Positions 1 to 8,127 of a stretch of 64,000 nt of DNA are shown here, piece by piece. The translations under genes and the position numbers were made by a program. The notes under the pieces were generated by a model. That model saw only the letters and a program-made list of their open reading frames with translations. It did not search any database and was not told where the DNA came from. This DNA is from Bacillota bacterium (lineage in GTDB: Bacteria > Bacillota > Clostridia > Christensenellales > SZUA-584): assembly GCA_023397655.1 (NCBI GenBank), contig JAEWTW010000052.1, positions 1 through 64,000 of the forward strand. Direction: 5' to 3'. How positions within the stretch are numbered: position 1 is the stretch's first letter; each line of letters opens with the position of its first letter.

Positions 1-8
1 ATACGTCG

Positions 9-331
9 AATGTAGGGGCGGGACCCCTGGCCCGCCCGCGACCGTGCCCGCCCGCAGACGGGGCGGGACGGCCAGTGTCCGTCCCCTACAAGGACAGACG
101 TAGAATGTCGCACAACGCGGGTCTCCACGTCCAACCGAGATAATGCATCGAATGTAGGGGCGGGACCCTTGGCCCGCCCGCGACCGTGTCCGCCCACAGA
201 CGGGGCGGGACGGCCAGTGTCCGTCCCCTACAAGGACAGACGTAGAATGTCGCACAAAGCGGGTCTCCACGTCCAACCGAGATAATGCATCGAATGTAGG
301 GGCGGGACCCTTGGCCCGCCCGCGACCGTGC
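9..331. repeat. 142-bp tandem repeat, about 2.3 copies
   Basis: The string AATGTAGGGGCGGGACC recurs at 9, 151 and 293, an exact 142-bp period. The second copy differs from the first at only a few bases, and the third stops near 331. Each unit contains short GC-rich inverted segments (GGGGCGGG against CCCGCCC). No convincing protein is encoded. The array continues to the left window edge, so its true length is unknown. It may be a dispersed REP-like repeat that amplified locally. Confidence 0.85.
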
Positions 332-389
332 CAGCACGCAGCGGCAACGAGCCTATAACAAACCGTCCGGAGCGTCCGCTCACACGCAT

Positions 390-1079
390 TCACGCTTTCA
401 GCCGCCAGTTGCGCCCATCCTTTTTATCGATGCACAGGCAGAACCGCCCGCACAGCTGCTTGATGCGTCCGCCCAGCGCCTCGTCGATTTTGATGATCTG
501 CTCCAGCGATTTCTCGGACGTGAACACGGTGATGCCCCGCTTCAGCACGCGCCGGTTGATCAGCTCGAACGCGTGCTTGACGTCTGCCTCCGTCGAAGTG
601 AACTTCATGAAATCGTCGATATACAGCACCGGAATGTTTCCATAACGGTTCAGCACGTCGCGGTAGGCCTCGTCGTCGTTGACGACGCTCTTCATTTCGC
701 CCATCAGCTGAGCAAACGTGTTATGCAGCGTATTCTTCCCGCCGGCGATGAAATGCCCGCACACCGCGTTTCCGAGGTGCGTCTTGCCCGTCCCTGTCTG
801 GCCGCTGATGTACAGGAACGGGTTCTCGTCCTGCGCGATGAAGTCCCGGCACAGCTGCAGCATGCCCTTCTGAAATCCCTCCGCCGTCTCGTAGTTGTCG
901 AAGCGGAACCGGCTGATGGCATCCGCCGTGCCGTACTTGCTGAGCCCGATCAGTGAACGCCGCTTCGCGTCGCAGGCGCATCTGGCATACATGTCCCTGC
1001 CGTCCACGACGACCGGCACCAGCCCGGTGTTGTTGCACCTGTCGCAATGCACCGCGTTGGCATACGTCAGCTCCATCAC
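390..1079 (-). CDS. DnaC/IstB-like ATPase, phage-type helicase loader
   Basis: A 229-residue AAA+ ATPase of the DnaC family, which loads replicative helicase at phage or plasmid origins. Residues 12-36 carry paired cysteines (CDRC, CAC), as in the N-terminal zinc finger of phage DnaC proteins. Walker A (GQTGTGKT) is at about 93-100 and Walker B (VLYIDDF) at about 151-157. Its ATG overlaps the stop of the upstream DUF6291 gene by 4 bases, indicating translational coupling. The two form a replication module, but no integrase, terminase or structural gene is visible here. It is either a prophage remnant or the edge of a larger element to the left. Confidence 0.85.
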   Translation of the reverse strand: MMELTYANAVHCDRCNNTGLVPVVVDGRDMYARCACDAKRRSLIGLSKYGTADAISRFRFDNYETAEGFQKGMLQLCRDFIAQDENPFLYISGQTGTGKTHLGNAVCGHFIAGGKNTLHNTFAQLMGEMKSVVNDDEAYRDVLNRYGNIPVLYIDDFMKFTSTEADVKHAFELINRRVLKRGITVFTSEKSLEQIIKIDEALGGRIKQLCGRFCLCIDKKDGRNWRLKA

Positions 1080-1765
1080 AACACCACGCTGTACTTGTAT
1101 TCGATCACCTCGTCGTTATTCTTGCCCGGCTCACCGCGCGCATCCTGCTCCCACAGGCGCACCGATGCCCGCCAGTCCTTCATCGGCGACTTGCCCACCA
1201 TCCACCCCTTGGACTCGTAGAAGTCCACGAACCGCTGGGCGTCCACGCCGCAGCCCCTCTCGGTGCAGTAAGCCTGCACGTCGTCCAAAGACGGCTTTTG
1301 AAAACGGGGTTTGGAAGAAGCGGTTTGTGTGGGCGGTGTGCCGCCGCGCTTATACACACAATCCGTTTCCATATCCGTATCCATATCCGTATCCATATCC
1401 ATATCCGTATCGGGTTTTCTGGGTTTGCCGGAAAAACCGCCGGGTTCGCGCGGGTTTTCTTCGGTTTCGCCGTTTTCCGGCGCACTGCCATCGGGCTCCG
1501 GGCTTTCGCCGCTCTTGGACGGCCTGCCGCCCTTCATGCCGTTGGCGCGGTTGCGCGCGCACGTCTCCGCATACCTCTCGCGGTCGCTGTCCAGCCGTTC
1601 CGTCATCAGCAGGAAGATGGTCTGCAGCATGCCGCTCAGCTCCACCTCTTCGCCGTCCTCATACGCGAATATCGCCCGCAGCAGCCTGCCCCTGTCCTCA
1701 TCGGACAGCGAGTCCATCGCCGCCCGGTTGCTTCTGTACATCTGAAACGATTTCTTCTCCGTCAT
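1076..1765 (-). CDS. DUF6291-type phage replication-associated protein
   Basis: A 229-residue protein. The N-terminus (FQMYRSNRAAMDSLSDEDRGRLLRA) matches the DUF6291 pattern found beside DnaC loaders in Firmicute prophages. A low-complexity linker follows, with alternating Asp-Met/Asp-Thr at about 119-135 encoded by a hexanucleotide repeat. The C-terminal part (about 150-215) resembles the DnaD-like or helix-rich segment of such replication proteins. The ribosome site is AAAGGA, 8 bases before ATG. It is followed with a 4-base overlap by the loader gene. Function is inferred from context: probably initiator or primosome partner. Confidence 0.7.
   Translation of the reverse strand: MTEKKSFQMYRSNRAAMDSLSDEDRGRLLRAIFAYEDGEEVELSGMLQTIFLLMTERLDSDRERYAETCARNRANGMKGGRPSKSGESPEPDGSAPENGETEENPREPGGFSGKPRKPDTDMDMDTDMDTDMETDCVYKRGGTPPTQTASSKPRFQKPSLDDVQAYCTERGCGVDAQRFVDFYESKGWMVGKSPMKDWRASVRLWEQDARGEPGKNNDEVIEYKYSVVL
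1369..1411. repeat. Coding hexanucleotide repeat
   Basis: Short tandem units of ATCCGT/ATCCAT inside the DUF6291 gene. On the coding strand they give alternating Asp-Met and Asp-Thr. The unit is a multiple of three, so slippage would change linker length without breaking the frame. Confidence 0.8.
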
Positions 1766-1891
1766 AGGCTTATCCTTTCGTCATGGCGTTGCCGTTTGAC
1801 CTGATGATGCCACAGATTTCATTTCACAACCTTTCAACTTTTCATATCCGGCGGGTTTTTTTGCGGGAATAAAAAGGACATACCTCTCATA

Positions 1892-2163
1892 TGTCATTCC
1901 GAGCATTGCGATACCCCATTCGGGGTATAGGTGAATCCCATGGCATGTGCGCCTCAGAAGGGGATGCTTCGCTGCCCCTATTGTCATTCCGAGCCTGCGA
2001 GGAATCCCATGGACAGTGCACCTCAGAAGGGGATGCTTCGCTGCGCTCTGCATGACAGGCAGGGTTGGGCGGATGCTCCCCTCCCTTATGTCATTCCGAG
2101 CCTGCGAGGAATCCCATGGGCAGTGCGCCTTAGAAGGGGATGCTTCGCTTCGCTCTGCATGAC
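1892..2163. repeat. Three dispersed-repeat units (TCATTCCGAGC family)
   Basis: Three copies start with GTCATTCCGAG at about 1892, 1983 and 2090. Each continues through GAATCCCATGG, CTCAGAAGGGGATGCTTCGCT and ends at CTCTGCATGACAG; the first copy is more diverged. They fill most of the gene-free stretch 1766-2351. A degraded relative (TGTCATACCGAGCGGAGTGATTC) lies near 7930. The layout resembles non-coding dispersed repeats of clostridial genomes. No transposase is present. Confidence 0.75.
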
Positions 2164-2351
2164 AGCAGTGCGACGCTCCTTATTTGGACGCAACAAAAAA
2201 AGCCGCACCTGTCCCGGCACAGCCTTTATCCGTTTACTTGCCGCCTGTGTCACATAGCATGTCACTGGTGTCATATTGCGAAATAGAACCATTGTATGTT
2301 GAAATAATACTTTTATTCTGCTTAAATATTAAATATGAATTCATCATTTTA

Positions 2352-2864
2352 TTATCGGCAACAAGTATTAAAATTATCGGCAAATATTTCATATTTTTTT
2401 AACAGGTTTGAAATTTGTACAGAAACGCTTTCTGCCCCATAGATATGAAAGATGTCCTCCATAGCTCTGAGTTTTAACATCTCATCATCTTCCAAACTAT
2501 TATTTGGTATATACTGTGATAATACATATAATTTTCTTGCCACTTCGAATACAGTGTCGTATTTGCTAATTAAATCCTTATATAGCAATCCAAGAATAGT
2601 TTTTACCTGAACATTGTTATTCGTCTTGCCTTTTATATTATCTAATTGGGAGATTACCGCATTTATACCTTTACTACCAGAAAGCGAAATTTCAATAATA
2701 CCTGAGTCTGGATTTTTATTATTAGCTATAATATTGTCAACCCAAGAAATTACATCAACAGCTTTAAAATATCCAATCATCAATCCAATTTTATAAATCT
2801 CTGCTTGTTCCTTGATATTCAACATATACACACTCTTTTGAAATTTATTTTTTATCTTCGACAA
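2352..2864 (-). CDS. Hypothetical AT-rich protein
   Basis: A 170-residue soluble, probably all-helical protein with no recognised domain. The base composition is strikingly AT-rich against its GC-rich neighbours, suggesting recent transfer. An internal Met at residue 14 (MLNIKEQ) is an alternative start. There is no adjacent partner. Size and isolation resemble contact-dependent immunity proteins, but this is only an impression. Confidence 0.55.
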   Translation of the reverse strand: MSKIKNKFQKSVYMLNIKEQAEIYKIGLMIGYFKAVDVISWVDNIIANNKNPDSGIIEISLSGSKGINAVISQLDNIKGKTNNNVQVKTILGLLYKDLISKYDTVFEVARKLYVLSQYIPNNSLEDDEMLKLRAMEDIFHIYGAESVSVQISNLLKKYEIFADNFNTCCR

Positions 2865-2931
2865 ATTAAAGTTGCTATTTTTACTTTATTTTATAAGAGC
2901 CATCCGGCACAGTCCCTTATATACATATATC

Positions 2932-3099
2932 CTACCGCCGCTGTACCGTCGTGTATATCGCCGCCGCCACGATGCCGCCCACCAGCAGCAGCACGACGAC
3001 GATGAACAGCAGCGCCATCAGCCGCAGCAGCAGCCCCAGCACCACCCATAATATCAGCAGTGCGATCAGCGCGCCGAGTATTCCCCGAACCATTGTCAT
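2932..3099 (-). CDS. Small two-helix membrane protein
   Basis: A 55-residue, almost wholly hydrophobic protein with two predicted membrane helices (about 6-24 and 29-48) and a short basic tail (TTVQRR). The ATG at 3099 is preferred because GGGAGGT lies about 6 bases upstream. An in-frame start at 3144 would lie inside the preceding gene. It follows the methyltransferase-like gene directly and is probably cotranscribed. Function unknown. Confidence 0.6.
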   Translation of the reverse strand: MTMVRGILGALIALLILWVVLGLLLRLMALLFIVVVLLLVGGIVAAAIYTTVQRR

Positions 3100-3100
3100 A

Positions 3101-3766
3101 TCATACCTCCCGCGTACCGGCTTGCCTAGATTTTCGGAACACATAGTTTTCAGCAGTCAGCTCGTACTTCAAGCCTTTCATTTGGGCTTTGACTGCGTTT
3201 AAGTCAACAGGCTTATTGTGCGGCAGCTTGAAATAATCATCCAGACGGTTTGTTTGCAAGGTGCTGCGCCCGTTGAGAACACCCACCAGCTCAAAGCCGT
3301 CATCAAATCTCGCCAGCGTCGCGTCTCCATGACTGTCGTTGCACAGCAGGATTCCGCCCGGCTTCAGGCAGCCTTTTGTCGCTTGCCCGGCAAATCCGGC
3401 AAACTGGGATATAATGAGGTCCACCGGCTCCGTATCCAGCGGCTCGTAAAAGTCCTGACCCAAAAAGGAGAACTCACACGCTTCATCGTAGTTCTTGTGC
3501 GCGTTGAGATAATCCTGTATGGCCTCCCTGTACTTAAAAAAGCGAATGGCGCCCTTAAACTGATCCACATAGGTGACCTTCGGAATCACCAGCGACGGCG
3601 CGATGTCGATATGGGAGCCCGGATATAACGCCGAGTCAATGCCAAATTCATCTGCAACGCGCTGATACAAAGCCTTGCGGTTGCCCAGCCTGGCCGCATA
3701 ATCTAAATAAGCCGCGACAGCATCATAAGCGCCGCGCTTGGCCGACCGGCCCTGAGCCGCGCTCAT
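3101..3766 (-). CDS. SAM-methyltransferase-like hypothetical protein
   Basis: A 221-residue protein with a Rossmann-type methyltransferase appearance. YPGSHIDIAPSL at about 54-65 corresponds to the first strand and loop. PVDLIISQFAGF and the following CLKPGGILLCND (about 117-143) correspond to the motif IV/post-I region. Substrate unknown. Its start overlaps the nitroreductase stop by 4 bases, so the two are coupled. The assignment rests on fold-like motifs rather than a recognised subfamily. Confidence 0.55.
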   Translation of the reverse strand: MSAAQGRSAKRGAYDAVAAYLDYAARLGNRKALYQRVADEFGIDSALYPGSHIDIAPSLVIPKVTYVDQFKGAIRFFKYREAIQDYLNAHKNYDEACEFSFLGQDFYEPLDTEPVDLIISQFAGFAGQATKGCLKPGGILLCNDSHGDATLARFDDGFELVGVLNGRSTLQTNRLDDYFKLPHNKPVDLNAVKAQMKGLKYELTAENYVFRKSRQAGTREV

Positions 3767-4383
3767 TCCGCACCGTCCGCGCTCCGGCTCACCAGCAGCC
3801 GCGGGGGTACTGGCAGCTTGTCCTTGGGCTCCGGCGCTTCAATCGGCCTGCCGAACGGCATCTGCGCCACCAGCTCCCAGCTCTGGGGCACGTTCCAGCG
3901 CTGTTTGACCGCGTCGTCGATACGCGGGTTGTAGTGCTGCAGCGACGCGCCGAGGCCCTCCGCCTCCAGCCCCGCCCACATCACGAACTGGTGCATCGCG
4001 CAGGAATGCTGCGCCCACAGCGTAAACTTCTCCGTATAGCGCGGAAAGCGTGCCGCCAGCTCCGCCACCCCGTCCTTATCCACATAAAAAAGAGCCGTGC
4101 CGTAGCCGGCCTTGAAGCTGGTATTGATCTTCTCCTCCGTGGCGGCAAAGCGCTCCGGCTTGATCACGCCGCGCAGTATGTCCAGCGTCATGTCCCACAG
4201 CGCCTTGTGCGCCGCGCCGAACAGCAGCTGCAGCCGCGTGGTCTGCGAGTTGTAGGGCGAGGGCATAAAAAGCAGCGCGTCCGCGGCGATCTGCTCAATG
4301 CGCGCCTCCGGCACAATGATGGTATCGTCGATGGAATACACGCTGCGCCGATGTTTCACGGCTTCCCAAAAAGTCTTGTCCAA
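3763..4383 (-). CDS. Nitroreductase family protein (Frm2/YfhC-like)
   Basis: A protein of about 206 residues of the FMN-dependent nitroreductase fold. Near the N-terminus, AVKHRRSVYSIDD gives the Arg-Arg-Ser FMN-phosphate contact. MPSPYNSQTTRLQLLFG and the C-terminal segment with LEAEGLGASLQHYNP and QMPFGRP are typical of the short Frm2-like branch, which reduces nitroaromatics or quinones with NAD(P)H. The start is called as TTG at 4383 because GGAGG lies 6 bases before it. A longer frame to 4536 would run into sigE and lacks a good ribosome site. It lies downstream of sigE on the same strand. Confidence 0.8.
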   Translation of the reverse strand: MDKTFWEAVKHRRSVYSIDDTIIVPEARIEQIAADALLFMPSPYNSQTTRLQLLFGAAHKALWDMTLDILRGVIKPERFAATEEKINTSFKAGYGTALFYVDKDGVAELAARFPRYTEKFTLWAQHSCAMHQFVMWAGLEAEGLGASLQHYNPRIDDAVKQRWNVPQSWELVAQMPFGRPIEAPEPKDKLPVPPRLLVSRSADGAE

Positions 4384-4453
4384 ATGCAGCCTCCGATCAC
4401 AGGGAAATACTTCCGTTTCAGTATACCCCCCGTGCGGCGCTGTTTCAATATGC

Positions 4454-5167
4454 TTACACGATTTTACTGATTTCCATGCGCAGCTGCTTGATGATGCGCT
4501 TCTCCAGCCGCGATATGTACGACTGCGATATGCCAAGGCAATCCGCCACCTGCTTTTGTGTCTGCTCCTTCTGGCCGTTCAGCCCGAAGCGCATCTCCAT
4601 GATGGTCTTCTCCCGCTCGCACAGCCGGGCGATGCACGCCTGCATCAGGTCCTTCTCCACTCCGTCCTCTATTTCCGTATACACCACGTCTGGCTCGGTG
4701 CCGAGTATGTCGGACAGCAGCAGCTCGTTGCCGTCCCAGTCCACGTTCAGCGGCTCGTCGAACGACACCTCGAAACGCAGCCGCGCGTTACGGCGCAAGT
4801 ACATCAGTATCTCGTTCTCGATGCAGCGGGACGCGTAGGTCGCCAGCTTGATGTTCTTATCCACGTCGAACGTGTTGACCGCCTTGATGAGCCCGATGGT
4901 GCCGATGGACACGAGGTCCTCGATGCCGATGCCGGTGTTCTCGAACTTGCGCGCGATGTAGACCACGAGCCTGAGGTTGCGCTCAATCAGCGCGCGCCTC
5001 ACCGTCTTGTCGCCCCGGCCCAGCCGGTTGAGCAGCGTGTCCTCCTCCTCGCGCGTCAGCGGCGGGGGAAGCGCCTCGCTGCCGCCGATGTACGCCGTCC
5101 ATCCGCTTAGCCTCAGCCGCAGCATCACCCATGCCATCAGTTTGCGCATCCACATCGCCGTCTTCAT
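4454..5167 (-). CDS. sigE: RNA polymerase sporulation sigma factor sigma-E
   Basis: The mother-cell-specific early sporulation sigma factor, made as a precursor and cleaved by SpoIIGA at the septum. It has about 237 residues. An amphipathic pro-region (MKTAMWMRKLMAWVML) is followed by region 2 (RNLRLVVYIARKFENTGIGIEDLVSIGTIGLIKAV). The C-terminal helix-turn-helix of region 4.2 is QKQVADCLGISQSYISRLEKR. The ATG at 5167 has AAAGGAG 6 bases upstream; a start 24 bases earlier lacks this. spoIIGA lies immediately upstream and overlaps it out of frame. Confidence 0.95.
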   Translation of the reverse strand: MKTAMWMRKLMAWVMLRLRLSGWTAYIGGSEALPPPLTREEEDTLLNRLGRGDKTVRRALIERNLRLVVYIARKFENTGIGIEDLVSIGTIGLIKAVNTFDVDKNIKLATYASRCIENEILMYLRRNARLRFEVSFDEPLNVDWDGNELLLSDILGTEPDVVYTEIEDGVEKDLMQACIARLCEREKTIMEMRFGLNGQKEQTQKQVADCLGISQSYISRLEKRIIKQLRMEISKIV

Positions 5168-6020
5168 TTCGTGCTCCTTTCTCAAGCTCATCCATCAAAA
5201 TGCCGCCAATGATTGCACCACAGCCGTCGGGCAGAGGCCTTCGGGAGAGACAAACAACGGCGCGCGCGCCCTTGGCCGCCCCTTTGAGCGCCGCGCTGTC
5301 TATCTCGATGCCGCAGAACACGCCGCCGCCGGATGCCGTGTCACACGGGACGATGCGCAGCCGGTCCGTTTCCGGCATTGCGTTTCCGTCCAGCAGCTTC
5401 AGTAAAGGCGTCTCCAGCAGCTCTGCCGCCGCCGTATGGCTTAAAAAAATCACGCTCAGCCCCGTTAGCGGTTCCCGCGCGAGATTTCCTGTGTCGATTA
5501 ATGCTTTGACCTGTGTATGTCGTTTGCCCATTGCCAGCGTCAGGCTGGCTGTGTTATGGGCACGCTGCCGCGTCCGCCGCTGTATGTGCGCCAGCAGCGC
5601 CGTCACCGTAGCGCCGGTCAGCAGACCTAGCAGTATGGCCCGGGCGGGCGGGCGGACGATCATCACGCCGCCCGCAGATGCCGTTTCCCCAAACGCCGCC
5701 GACACGGCATACACCGCACCGGCCAATAAGAACGACGCCGCCCAGAACGCGCAGACGCTGCGCCACGCACCCCTCTCGCCCCGTGCCCAAAACGCAGCAA
5801 ACCCCATCGCCACACCAATACAGACCCGTATGGGCAGCATACCCGCCGCCGGAACGCCAAACGCGATGCAGGCGTAAATGCCGCCCAGAGCGGCGGCCAG
5901 CGCATACCGGCCCCACCGCCTCGTCGCCCGGGTCAGCAGTCCGGCGAGCAGTATGATCAGCAGATTGACGGCGAAATTATCAAGAAACACCAGCTCGGCA
6001 TAGACCTTTTGCAACCCCAC
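4983..6020 (-). CDS. spoIIGA: Sigma-E processing peptidase SpoIIGA
   Basis: A membrane-embedded aspartic protease that matures pro-sigma-E when triggered by the forespore signal SpoIIR. Five hydrophobic segments fill about residues 1-150. The cytoplasmic domain carries the active-site motif ALIDTGNLAREPLTG at about 172-186. The conserved body ends near GAIIGGILMDE (about 275). The frame stays open for another 70 codons and overlaps sigE by about 185 bases in a different phase. SpoIIGA proteins usually end before sigE, so this tail is either a lost stop or a real overlap. The sigE ribosome site lies inside this gene. Confidence 0.9.
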   Translation of the reverse strand: MGLQKVYAELVFLDNFAVNLLIILLAGLLTRATRRWGRYALAAALGGIYACIAFGVPAAGMLPIRVCIGVAMGFAAFWARGERGAWRSVCAFWAASFLLAGAVYAVSAAFGETASAGGVMIVRPPARAILLGLLTGATVTALLAHIQRRTRQRAHNTASLTLAMGKRHTQVKALIDTGNLAREPLTGLSVIFLSHTAAAELLETPLLKLLDGNAMPETDRLRIVPCDTASGGGVFCGIEIDSAALKGAAKGARAVVCLSRRPLPDGCGAIIGGILMDELEKGARNEDGDVDAQTDGMGDAAAEAKRMDGVHRRQRGASPAADARGGGHAAQPAGPGRQDGEARAD

Positions 6021-6061
6021 CAGACCCTTATCTTTGTGATGGGCATATTATATAGTTACTG

Positions 6062-6385
6062 TCAGTCGATATATTGTAGAACCGCGCCGCGCAAAAAAAA
6101 TATTATGGCGAATCGGATGGAGCGAGAGTCGCCCCTTGTCGTGCATATATGCGCGAAACACTTAAAACATGCGGAAAATATGGCGGACACAAAAAAGCCC
6201 GCGTTCACAGCGGGCGCAAAGTCTGCGACAAATATCGATTGTGACAGCATGTACAACAATCCGAATTTACATCTTCTGAAAGACGAGTGTAAATACCGTC
6301 CTGTCACCGCCGCCAATCCCAGATCCTTCGCATCATGACCAATGAATTTTTCTTTCAGGACTACCTGTTCGGTTTTATACTGCAT
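6062..6385 (-). CDS. Doubtful small ORF preceded by a good ribosome site
   Basis: AAGGAG stands 9 bases before an ATG at 6385. The frame encodes 107 residues starting MQYKTEQVVLKEKF, but it runs straight through a strong minus-strand terminator hairpin at 6191-6215. Only the first 35-60 residues look protein-like. It may be a gene remnant whose original end was lost, or a small peptide gene ending near the hairpin after a frameshift. Apart from this, nothing is seen in 6021-6614. Confidence 0.25.
   Translation of the reverse strand: MQYKTEQVVLKEKFIGHDAKDLGLAAVTGRYLHSSFRRCKFGLLYMLSQSIFVADFAPAVNAGFFVSAIFSACFKCFAHICTTRGDSRSIRFAIIFFLRGAVLQYID
6191..6215 (-). terminator. Rho-independent terminator
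   Basis: GCCCGC (6197-6202) pairs with GCGGGC (6210-6215) around a 7-base loop. Read on the minus strand, the stem is followed by six T. It lies inside the doubtful ORF at 6062-6385 and argues against that frame being full length. Confidence 0.75.
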
Positions 6386-6614
6386 AATCTTTAACTCCTT
6401 TTGATAATTAATTTTCCTGACATTTATGAATTATTACAGCATCTTCTACAGGCTTAGGTAAAATAACGGATTCAGTTCTTCTCTAAAGCCTTTGAAATAA
6501 ACACTAACAACATACTACAATATTACTCATAATTTGCAACTAAAATGGGATCATTTTTGACTAAAGCATATCTGCTCCCTCAAACGTTGCGGACTTTAGA
6601 ATCAAGTAATATTT

Positions 6615-6857
6615 CTACCGTTCCACAACAATTGTGCATTCGGTAACCAGAGCCGTGATCGTCGCGACGGCCGCAAAAACAGGGGCTAAAGCGATACCCA
6701 CCACGCCGATGGTCAGCGGAAAGCTCAAGATTTCCTTATTATCTTTGTCCTTTATTGTGATTTTTCTCGCGTTGCCTTCCCGTATGATGGCTTTGATCTT
6801 GGCCATCAAGTCCTCGCCGCTCACTCTGAACTCTTCTGTTTTCTTTTCTTCGTCCAT
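6615..6857 (-). CDS. DUF4342 domain-containing protein
   Basis: An 80-residue protein. The soluble N-terminal half (EEFRVSGEDLMAKIKAIIREGNARKITIKDKDNKEIL) is followed by one hydrophobic stretch (about 47-72, LTIGVVGIALAPVFAAVATITALV). This is the DUF4342 pattern: charged helix, Ile/Lys strand and glycine-containing membrane helix. The molecular role is unknown. AGGAGG precedes the ATG. Monocistronic. Confidence 0.75.
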   Translation of the reverse strand: MDEEKKTEEFRVSGEDLMAKIKAIIREGNARKITIKDKDNKEILSFPLTIGVVGIALAPVFAAVATITALVTECTIVVER

Positions 6858-6913
6858 TTTAACTCACGCCTCCTTGGCTTATTGATTTGGCATTATTTTT
6901 GCGCAGAGCACAT

Positions 6914-7789
6914 TTACAGCGAAGCCGCCATGTCCCGCAGTTGGTCGGATGAAAACTGATACTTCTTGTCGCAGAAATCACAGGTCACCTCAAAGTCTTC
7001 CCGCTCACCGGCAAGCTTCAATAGCTCCTCCGCGCCCAAACTCACCAGCGCCCTAGCCACCCTTTCGTCGGAACAATTACAGCGGTATTCCACCGGTTGC
7101 TCTGAAAGTATTTTGGGGGAGAAGCCCTCGAGCACGCGCATCAGAATCTCGGACGGAGACATGCCCGCATCCAGCATACTCGTCACCGGATCAGCTTTCT
7201 GCACGGCTGCCTCCAGCCGCGATATGACGTTGTCATCCGCACCCGGCAGCAGCTGAATGATATAGCCCCCGGCAGCGCGGACGGACCGGTCCGTATCCAC
7301 CAGCACGCCCAACGCGCAGGCAGACGGGATTTGCTCACTGATGGCAAAGTACGAGGAAAGATCCTCGGCGATTTCTCCGCTCACCAGATCGATCATCCCG
7401 ATATACGGCTCTTTGAGCCCCATGTCGCGGATCACGATCATTTGGCCGCTGCCCACGCCGCTTCCCACATCAATCTTGCCGTCCGGGCGCGGCGGCAGAT
7501 CGGCGGCGGGGTTTTGCAGAAAACCGCGCACATTACCAATTCCGTCCGATACCGCCACAATGGGCCCCAATATTCCGTCGCCCCGAATCTGAACAGTGAT
7601 CGAATGCTGCTCATCCTTTAGCTGCGACCCCAGCATGGATGCGGCAGCCAGCGTCCGTCCCAGCGCGGCGGTCGCAAGCGGCGAACACCCATGTATCTGG
7701 CGCGCGCGTTCCGTCAGCTGGCGGGATGTGATCGCGTCGGCGCGGATAAGTCCGTCAGCAGTTATGGCACGTACAATATGGTCTTTCAA
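6914..7789 (-). CDS. hslO: Redox-regulated holdase chaperone Hsp33
   Basis: A cytoplasmic chaperone activated by oxidation and unfolding of a C-terminal zinc centre; about 291 residues. The N-terminal substrate-binding domain starts LKDHIVRAITADG and includes SGQMIVIRDMGLKEPYIGMIDLVSGEIAEDL. The zinc ligands are CNC at about 237-239 and CDFC at about 270-273. The start is taken as TTG at 7789 with AGAGGTG upstream; an in-frame start at 7846 adds 19 residues absent from the family. Stands alone, transcribed away from the gene-free stretch 7790-8127. Confidence 0.93.
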   Translation of the reverse strand: MKDHIVRAITADGLIRADAITSRQLTERARQIHGCSPLATAALGRTLAAASMLGSQLKDEQHSITVQIRGDGILGPIVAVSDGIGNVRGFLQNPAADLPPRPDGKIDVGSGVGSGQMIVIRDMGLKEPYIGMIDLVSGEIAEDLSSYFAISEQIPSACALGVLVDTDRSVRAAGGYIIQLLPGADDNVISRLEAAVQKADPVTSMLDAGMSPSEILMRVLEGFSPKILSEQPVEYRCNCSDERVARALVSLGAEELLKLAGEREDFEVTCDFCDKKYQFSSDQLRDMAASL

Positions 7790-7891
7790 TCTGTCACCTC
7801 TGTTGTTTTTTTCTCTATAGTATAACCATAATACCGATTTCACCAATGGTTTTCAAGCATGAGCAATTGCGCTGTTTGGGGGCAAGCCATC

Positions 7892-7918
7892 AAAAAACGC
7901 CCGGGGCGACTTCGGGCG
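7892..7918 (-). terminator. Orphan terminator hairpin
   Basis: CGCCCG (7898-7903) pairs with CGGGCG (7913-7918), with a T6 run on the minus strand. No minus-strand gene precedes it, so it may be left over from a deleted gene. It lies in the gene-free stretch 7790-8127, which also holds a degraded TCATACCGAGC repeat near 7930 and nothing else recognisable. Confidence 0.55.
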
Positions 7919-8127
7919 CAAAGCCCACGTTGTCATACCGAGCGGAGTGATTCATCAAATCATATAATGAAAAACTGTTTGATGAACTTGATAATAGATT
8001 TTTAAAGCGAATTTGACAGCCTTTTAGAAGCTTATATCAGGAGGGATATATAACGGAAGATTGCAATGATTCCAGATATGCGGCATAATGCTCTTAAAAA
8101 TAATTGGAAAAAGAGGGTTTATAGATT

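Noticed and set aside
9..331. Possible CRISPR array
   Set aside because: The period is 142 bp with the whole unit conserved. There is no short repeat with variable spacers and no cas gene.
953..1804. Long plus-strand frames opposite the DUF6291 and DnaC genes
   Set aside because: They are antisense shadows created by high GC content, Arg/His/Pro-rich with no motifs. The minus-strand genes have ribosome sites and recognised families.
4384..4536. Longer N-terminus of the nitroreductase
   Set aside because: The extra residues run into the sigE 3' end, are Ser/Arg-rich and lack a ribosome site, whereas a TTG with GGAGG at 4383 fits the family start.
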